NCBI GenBank assembly: GCA_937995995.1
Contig: CALKIP010000229.1
Coordinates: forward strand, 1 to 21,014
DNA: 21,014 nt
Reading direction: 5' to 3'
Source: an uncultured bacterium
GTDB taxonomy: Bacteria; Gemmatimonadota; Gemmatimonadetes; Longimicrobiales; RSA9
Shown here: one piece after another, positions 15,898 through 21,014 of the stretch
Numbering within the stretch: position 1 is the stretch's first letter
Layout: each line of letters begins with the position of its first letter
Program-made: the position numbers and the translations under genes
Notes under the pieces: generated by a model
The model's input: only the letters and a program-made list of their open reading frames with translations
Database searches by the model: none
What the model was told of the DNA's origin: nothing

Positions 15898-16278
15898 ATG
15901 ACCACACCGATCGGACGCAGGCGCTGGGCGATCGCCGAGGGCTACATCCCCGGCTGGAGCAATGGACCCGAGCCTCAGCTCGAGAGCCACGAGACCGTCT
16001 GCATCCTCAACGCTTCGGAGCAGGATGCGAACGTCGAGATCACGATCTTCCACGCCGATCGTGAGCCCGTCGGCCCGTACCGGGTGAGCGTCCCCGCCCG
16101 CCGCACCCGGCACATTCGGTTCAACGAGCTGACCGACCCCGAGCCGATCCCTAAAGACACCGACTTCGCGAGCGTGATAGAATCCGATGTTCCGGTCGTG
16201 GTCCAGCACACCCGGCTCGACTCGCGCCAGGCCGAAAACGCGCTCCTCAGCACGATCGCGTTCGCGGGCGAGGAATGA
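15898..16278 (+). CDS. Anabaena sensory rhodopsin transducer (ASRT) family protein
   Basis: A 126-residue soluble protein covering the whole ASRT domain (Pfam PF07100). Nearly the entire length reads like the family: RRWAIAEGYIP (9-19), SHETVCILNASE, ITIFHADREPVGPYR, VPARRTRHIRFNEL, EPIPKDTDFASVIES, VPVVVQHTRLDSRQAENALLSTIAF. The Anabaena protein is a tetrameric beta-sandwich that binds the cytoplasmic face of a sensory rhodopsin, but most family members occur without a rhodopsin, and the fold has been proposed to bind small molecules such as sugars. No rhodopsin gene is in the window. The carbohydrate and keto-acid genes around it favour a sensing or ligand-binding role in metabolism; that is inference. 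ATG at 15898 has only a weak GCGAGAG ribosome site. Confidence 0.9.
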   Translation: MTTPIGRRRWAIAEGYIPGWSNGPEPQLESHETVCILNASEQDANVEITIFHADREPVGPYRVSVPARRTRHIRFNELTDPEPIPKDTDFASVIESDVPVVVQHTRLDSRQAENALLSTIAFAGEE

Positions 16279-16308
16279 AGTGCCCCGTTCCGCCGTGAGC
16301 GGGTCACC

Positions 16309-16378
16309 CTGACTCCGAGCCCCGACCCCTGAGGCTCCGAGTCCAATATCCTGAACACCGACTCCCGAATCCCGGAGC
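16309..16378. repeat. Degenerate GACTCCGAG-type low-complexity tract
   Basis: The gap between the ASRT-like and TPP-enzyme genes contains repeated variants of one word: GACTCCGAG (16311), GACCCCTGAG (16324), GCTCCGAGTCC (16334), GACTCCCGAATCCCGGAG (16360). The palindrome at 13836-13851 uses the same words. It looks like an intergenic mini-repeat family and not a coding remnant. GGAG at 16374-16377 also serves as ribosome site for the next gene. Confidence 0.35.
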
Positions 16379-16386
16379 TTCCATCC

Positions 16387-18192
16387 ATGGCCCACACCGT
16401 CAGCGACTACGTCATCAACCGCCTTGCCGACTGGGGGATCGACCGGATCTATGGCTATCCCGGCGACGGCATCAACGGCCTCATGGGCGCACTCGATCGT
16501 CACGAGGACCGCATGCGCTTCGTCCAGGCGCGCCATGAGGAGTTGGCCGCCTTCATGGCATGTGCGCACTCCAAGTTCACGGGCGACATCGGCGTGTGCA
16601 TGGCGACCTCCGGGCCCGGTGCGATCCACCTCCTGAACGGGCTGTACGACGCGGCCATGGACCACCGAGGCGTCGTCGCGATCGTGGGCCAGCAGGCGAC
16701 GATCGGGCTGGGCGCGAGCTACCAGCAGGAGGTCGATCTCACGACGCTCTTCAAGGACGTCGCGTGCAACTACGTGCAACTCTGCTCGACCCCGGCACAG
16801 GCGCGGCACCTGGTCGACCGGGCCGTGCGCATCGCCAGGGCCGAGCAGGTCGTCACCTGCATCATCTTCCCCAACGACGTCCAGGAGATGGACGCCGTAG
16901 AAAGCCCGCCGCGCGTGCACGGCGCCGCATTCAGCGGGATCGGCTGGTCGGCGCCGCGCATCGTCCCCAAGGAAGAGGACCTCCAGCGTGCGGCGGACGT
17001 CCTGAACGCCGGCAGGAAGGTGGCGATCCTGGTCGGCGCCGGCGCGCTCCACGCCGCCGACGAGGTCACCGAGGTCGCCGACCGGCTGGGCGCGGGCGTC
17101 GCCAAGGCGCTCCTCGGCAAGGCCGTCCTCCCGGACGACCTCCCCTGGGTCACAGGCTCCATTGGCCTGCTCGGCACCCGGCCGAGCTGGGAGCTGATGA
17201 TGAAGTGTGACACCCTCCTCATGATCGGCTCCAGCTTCCCGTACTCGGAGTTCCTGCCGAAGGAGGGTCAGGCCAGGGGCGTGCAGATCGACATCCGTCC
17301 GCGCAACCTGAGTCTCCGCTACCCCATGGAGGTGAACCTCTGTGGCGACAGCAAGGAGACGCTCCAGGCGCTCCTCCCGCTCCTCGAGCACAAGACCGAT
17401 CGCAAGTGGCGGGAGGAGGTCGAGGATGGGGTCCGCCACTGGTGGGAGGTGCTGGAGCGGCGAGCGATGAACGAGGCCGAGCCGATCAATCCGCAACGCG
17501 TCTTCTGGGAGCTGTCGCCCCGGCTGCCCGACGGCTGCATCCTGACCTCCGATTCCGGATCCTCCGCCAACTGGTGGGCGCGAGACCTCAAGATCCGGCG
17601 CGGGATGATGGCCTCGCTCTCGGGCAACCTGGCCACCATGGGCCCGGGTGTGCCGTACGCAATCGCCGCCAAGTTCACGCACCCGGACCGTCCCGTCATC
17701 GCCTGCGTGGGCGACGGCGCCATGCAGATGAACGGGATCAACGGCCTGATCACGATCGACAAGTACTGGCGTGAATGGCGGGACCCGCGGCTCATCATCC
17801 TCGTCCTCAACAACCGCGACCTGAATCAGGTGACGTGGGAGCAGCGGGTACTTGCGGGCGATCCGAAGTTCGAGGCATCGCAGGATCTTCCCGCCTTCTC
17901 GTACGCGCGCTACGCCGAGAGCCTCGGGCTCGGCGGGATCACGATGGAACGTCCCGACGACGTCGCCCCGGGCTGGGAGCAGGCGCTGGCCGCCGACCGG
18001 CCGGTCGTCGTGGACGCGATCACGGACCCGGAGGTCCCGCCGCTTCCGCCACACATCACCTTCGAGCAGGCCAAGAACTACACGATTTCGATGGTGAAGG
18101 GCGATCCGCGCACCTGGCGGATGCTCAAGCAGACGACGAAGGACATGGCCGACGGGCTGCTTCCGGACGGGGGCGAGGCCGAAGAGCAGTGA
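16387..18192 (+). CDS. Thiamine pyrophosphate-dependent enzyme, pyruvate oxidase/acetolactate synthase-like
   Basis: A 601-residue protein with the three-domain layout of the POX/AHAS family: an N-terminal PYR domain, a central nucleotide-binding-fold domain and a C-terminal PP domain. The catalytic Glu for TPP activation is in RHEE (E51), followed by the family stretch MATSGPGAIHLLNGLYDA. The TPP/Mg motif is GDG at 442-444 with NN at 475-476. Pyruvate-oxidase-like features such as FKDVACNYVQL suggest decarboxylation or oxidative decarboxylation of a 2-keto acid; substrate and FAD use cannot be read from the sequence. ATG at 16387 has GGAG 9 bases upstream. Its TGA overlaps the GTG start of the next gene, so the two products are probably made together. 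Confidence 0.9.
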   Translation: MAHTVSDYVINRLADWGIDRIYGYPGDGINGLMGALDRHEDRMRFVQARHEELAAFMACAHSKFTGDIGVCMATSGPGAIHLLNGLYDAAMDHRGVVAIVGQQATIGLGASYQQEVDLTTLFKDVACNYVQLCSTPAQARHLVDRAVRIARAEQVVTCIIFPNDVQEMDAVESPPRVHGAAFSGIGWSAPRIVPKEEDLQRAADVLNAGRKVAILVGAGALHAADEVTEVADRLGAGVAKALLGKAVLPDDLPWVTGSIGLLGTRPSWELMMKCDTLLMIGSSFPYSEFLPKEGQARGVQIDIRPRNLSLRYPMEVNLCGDSKETLQALLPLLEHKTDRKWREEVEDGVRHWWEVLERRAMNEAEPINPQRVFWELSPRLPDGCILTSDSGSSANWWARDLKIRRGMMASLSGNLATMGPGVPYAIAAKFTHPDRPVIACVGDGAMQMNGINGLITIDKYWREWRDPRLIILVLNNRDLNQVTWEQRVLAGDPKFEASQDLPAFSYARYAESLGLGGITMERPDDVAPGWEQALAADRPVVVDAITDPEVPPLPPHITFEQAKNYTISMVKGDPRTWRMLKQTTKDMADGLLPDGGEAEEQ

Positions 18193-19301
18193 GTGCGCCG
18201 GCGCGCGTGAGCGGCGTGCCGATCGGACGGGTCACGGCTACGGCGTACACCATCCCGACCGATGCGCCGGAGTCGGACGGCACGCTCGAATGGGACTCGA
18301 CCACCCTCGTCCTGGTCGAGGCCGAAGCGGGTGGCGAGCGTGGCATCGGCTACAGCTACACGCACGCCGCGGCAGCCGTGCTGATCGAGGAACTGCTGGC
18401 CGAGGCCGTGCGCGGCCGGGACGCGATGGCGGTCCCCGCAGCGTGGTTGGCGATGGTGGAGCAGGTCAGGAACATCGGCAGGCCCGGGCTCGCAGCCACC
18501 GCGATCGCCGCTGTCGACACTGCGCTCTGGGACCTCAAGGCCAAGCTCCTCGGCCTCCCGCTCTGCGATCTCCTCGGCCGCTCCCGCGACGGCGTGCCCG
18601 TCTACGGCAGTGGCGGCTTCACCAGCTATGACGAGAGTCGGCTCCGATCCCAACTCGGCGGGTGGGTCGAGGAAGGGATCCGTCGCGTGAAAATGAAGAT
18701 CGGCCGCGACACCGAGCGCGATCTGGAGCGGGTCGGCACCGCACGCGACGCGATCGGCGAAGACGCCGCACTCTTCGTCGACGCGAACGGCGCCTACGCC
18801 CGCAAAGAGGCGCTCGGCTTCGCCCACGCATTCGAACGCTACGGCGTCACCTGGTTCGAAGAGCCCGTCAGCTCCGACGACCTGGACGGACTCCGACTCA
18901 TCCGGGACCGTGCGCCGCCGGGGATGGACATCGCCGCCGGCGAGTACGGCTACGACGCCTTCTACTTTCGGCGCATGCTGGAGGCCGGCGCCGTGGACGT
19001 GCTCCAGGCGGACGCGACGCGCTGCCTCGGGATCACGGGGTTCATGGACGCGGCCGCGCTCTGTGAGGCGCACAACGTCCCACTTTCCGCCCACACCGCA
19101 CCGGCGGTCCACCTCCACCCGTGCTGCTCCGCGCTGCCGGTCCGGCATTTGGAATATTTCCACGACCACGTCCGCATCGAACGCATGCTCTTCGACGGGG
19201 TCCATGGCACCCTGCAGGGCGTGCTGTACCCGGACCTCTCGCGCCCCGGGTTGGGGCTCGAGTTCCGGCGAGCCGATGCGGAACCCTTTCGCGTGAGGTG
19301 A
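18189..19301 (+). CDS. Enolase-superfamily protein, mandelate racemase subgroup (probable acid-sugar dehydratase or racemase)
   Basis: A 370-residue protein with an N-terminal capping domain (1-125) and a C-terminal barrel. The full mandelate-racemase-type active site is present with matching spacing: K168-x-K170, metal ligands D198 (FVDANG), E224 (FEEP) and E252 (AAGEYGYD), the D275/H302 dyad (QADATRC, SAHTAP) and E322 (HLEYF). Such enzymes abstract the alpha proton of a carboxylate; most with this dyad dehydrate aldonic or aldaric acids to 2-keto-3-deoxy acids, or racemise 2-hydroxy acids. The substrate is unknown. The start is GTG at 18189, sharing bases with the preceding TGA; GTG codons at 18207 and 18216 are alternatives. 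The next gene follows after 7 bases. Confidence 0.88.
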   Translation: MSAPARVSGVPIGRVTATAYTIPTDAPESDGTLEWDSTTLVLVEAEAGGERGIGYSYTHAAAAVLIEELLAEAVRGRDAMAVPAAWLAMVEQVRNIGRPGLAATAIAAVDTALWDLKAKLLGLPLCDLLGRSRDGVPVYGSGGFTSYDESRLRSQLGGWVEEGIRRVKMKIGRDTERDLERVGTARDAIGEDAALFVDANGAYARKEALGFAHAFERYGVTWFEEPVSSDDLDGLRLIRDRAPPGMDIAAGEYGYDAFYFRRMLEAGAVDVLQADATRCLGITGFMDAAALCEAHNVPLSAHTAPAVHLHPCCSALPVRHLEYFHDHVRIERMLFDGVHGTLQGVLYPDLSRPGLGLEFRRADAEPFRVR

Positions 19302-19308
19302 CGGCACC

Positions 19309-20967
19309 ATGGCCACCAAGCTGCACACCCTGCCCCGCGCGCGCACGCGTCTTGAGCCCACGTTCCATGTGGATGTGAAGGCGCTCGAGGCCGACCTTCG
19401 CTCGGCGATCTCGGGCGAGGTCCGCTTCGATGCAGGCGATCGTGCGCTATGGGCGACGGACGCGTCGAACTACCGGCAAATCCCACTCGGCGTCGTGCTG
19501 CCGCGGGATGCCGACGACGTGGTCCGTGCCATGGAGATCGCGCGCCGTCATCGCGCTCCGGTGTTTCCCCGCGGGGGCGGGACCAGCCTGGCCGGGCAGT
19601 GCACGAATACGGCACTCGTCCTCGACTTCAGCAAGTATTTCCGGGGCGTCCTCGAGATCGACACCGCACACCGCAGGGCGCGGGTGCTGCCGGGGACGAT
19701 CCTGGACGAATTGCGCGGCGCCGCGGAGGTGCACGGGCTCACGTTCGGCCCCGACCCCGCGACGCACAATCGTTGTGTGATCGGAGGGATGCTCGGAAAC
19801 AATTCGTGCGGCTCCCATTCCATCCACGCGGAGTTCGAGGGGCCGGGGGCACGGACCTCCGACAACGTCGAGTCGCTCGAGATCCTTACTCCCGACGGGC
19901 TCCGCATGCGCGTCGGCGAGACCTCGCCCGAAGAGTTGCACCGCATCATCGCCGAGGGCGGACGACGGGGCGAGATCTACGCCGCACTGCTCCGGCTGCG
20001 CGACCGCTACACCGACCAGATACGCGATCGTTTTCCCGACCTGCTCCGGAGGGTCTCGGGGTACGATCTCCCCGCACTCCTCCCTGAGAACGGCTTCCAC
20101 GTCGCCCGCGCCCTCGTCGGCTCGGAGGGGACGTGCGTCACGATTCTCGAGGCGACGCTCTCGCTGATCCCGAGCCCGCGCTCACGCGTACTCCTCGTCC
20201 TTGGGTACCCGAACGTCTACGAGGCCGCCGACCACGTTCCCGAACTGCGCGAGTTTCGCCCGATGGCGCTCGAAGGGTTCGACGACATTCTCGTCGGCTA
20301 CATGAGGCGAAAGGGGCTGCACGCGCAGGACATCGGTCTCCTTCCCGAGGGTGCCGGCTGGCTCATGGCGGAGTTCGGCGGCGATACGATCGAAGAGGCG
20401 CGAGGTCGCGCGGAGGCCGTGAGGACGGCGCTCGAGAGTCGGCAGAATCCGCCCACCGTGCGGATCTACGACGACCCGGCCGTGCAGCACAAACTCTGGG
20501 TGGTCCGTGAGTCCGGCCTCGGTGCCACGGCATTCGTCCCGGGCGAGCCGATCACCTGGGAGGGGTGGGAAGATTCCGCCGTCCCCGTCGAGCACCTCGG
20601 CCATTATCTCCGCGACTTCCGGCGGCTCCTCGAGAAACACGGCTATAACGGCGCCCTCTACGGCCACTTCGGTCAAGGGTGCGTCCACACGCGCATCGAC
20701 TTCGACCTCGAGAGCACAGCCGGAATCGAAACGTACCGCGCCTTCACCCGCGAGGCGGCCGAGACCGTCACACGCTACGGGGGCTCCCTCTCCGGCGAGC
20801 ACGGCGACGGCCAATCCCGTGGCGAACTCCTGCCGATCATGTTCGGCGACGAACTCATGGAGGCGTTCCGCGAGTTCAAGTCGATCTGGGACCCCGAAGG
20901 GCGGATGAACCCCGGCAAGCTGATCGACGCCTACCCTCGGGATGAGAACCTCCGCCTCGGCAGCGAC
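19309..20967 (+). CDS. FAD-linked oxidase, GlcD/D-lactate dehydrogenase-like (partial, cut by contig end)
   Basis: 553 genuine codons from ATG 19309 to the last genomic base before adapter sequence. The vanillyl-alcohol-oxidase-type FAD domain shows RGGGTSLAGQC (88-98), GGMLGNNSCGSHS (159-171) and ALVGSEGTC, followed by the FAD-oxidase C-terminal domain ending with GEHGDGQSRGEL and NPGKLIDAYP. Relatives with this N-terminus are often about 950-1000 residues and carry a C-terminal 4Fe-4S/CCG (GlpC-like) domain; that part is not present because the contig stops. They oxidise 2-hydroxy acids (D-lactate, glycolate, D-2-hydroxyglutarate) to 2-keto acids and pass electrons to quinone or a carrier. 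GAGG of the preceding gene's last codons, about 10 bases before the ATG, supports the start. It is likely co-transcribed with the two genes before it. Confidence 0.88.
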
Positions 20968-21014
20968 AGATCGGAAGAGCGTCGTGTAGGGAAAGAGTGT
21001 AGATCTCGGTGGTC
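20968..21014. other. Illumina TruSeq adapter contamination at contig end
   Basis: The last 47 bases begin AGATCGGAAGAGCGTCGTGT and continue through GGGAAAGAGTGTAGATCTCG, which is the reverse complement of the TruSeq universal adapter. In the frame of the preceding gene this reads as the artefact peptide RSEERRVGKECRSRWS. It is not part of the genome. Confidence 0.97.

Noticed and set aside
15349..18054. A 901-codon open frame on the minus strand antisense to the debranching enzyme, ASRT and TPP genes
   Set aside because: It crosses three well-supported plus-strand genes and their gaps, and its translation is Asp/Arg/Val/Gly-rich with no motifs. Long antisense frames are expected where third positions are nearly all G/C.
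1..20967. CRISPR arrays, tRNA or rRNA genes, transposases, integrases, toxin-antitoxin pairs, rhodopsin genes
   Set aside because: Looked for on both strands by motif and repeat pattern; none recognised. The only repeats are the short intergenic words listed.

Overview
The window is high-GC bacterial DNA with strong G/C bias at third codon positions, frequent GTG starts and many ATGA/GTGA gene overlaps. It looks like the end of an assembled contig: the last 47 bases (20968-21014) match the Illumina TruSeq adapter, so genomic sequence stops at 20967. Alternative complex III plus a caa3 oxidase, a twin-arginine signal and an outer lipoprotein cytochrome suggest an aerobic Gram-negative bacterium. 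The gene order is compatible with Gemmatimonadota or a similar high-GC phylum, but the phylum is inferred and not proven.

Positions 1-12167 (minus strand, transcribed right to left) hold one tightly packed respiratory operon: actA (pentaheme cytochrome c), actB (molybdopterin-like plus Fe-S subunit), actC (NrfD-like), actD (DUF3341), actE (monoheme lipoprotein cytochrome), actF (integral membrane quinol oxidoreductase subunit), a small one-helix protein, a SCO copper chaperone, coxB (CuA plus a C-terminal heme c) and coxA. coxA runs off the left edge and is an A2-type heme-copper oxidase with the start of a subunit III-like extension. Together they would carry electrons from menaquinol/quinol through alternative complex III directly to a caa3 oxidase and oxygen. 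Most junctions overlap or are separated by fewer than 10 bases, so translational coupling is likely.

Positions 12168-12537 are a divergent intergenic region with two perfect inverted repeats.

Positions 12538-20967 (plus strand) hold carbon-metabolism genes: a zinc-dependent glucose-dehydrogenase-like MDR protein; a glycogen debranching enzyme broken by a frame change and an apparent inter-domain deletion; an Anabaena sensory rhodopsin transducer (ASRT) family protein with no rhodopsin nearby; and a compact cluster of a pyruvate-oxidase-like TPP enzyme, a mandelate-racemase-type enolase-superfamily protein and a GlcD-like FAD oxidase cut off by the contig end. The last three look like an uncharacterised hydroxy-/keto-acid or sugar-acid pathway whose flavin electrons could enter the quinone pool served by the respiratory operon; that link is inference.

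Two places deserve caution as possible assembly or recombination joints: the middle of the debranching enzyme (near 14405) and coxA near 955, where codon usage changes. No tRNA, rRNA, CRISPR array, transposase or integrase was recognised.
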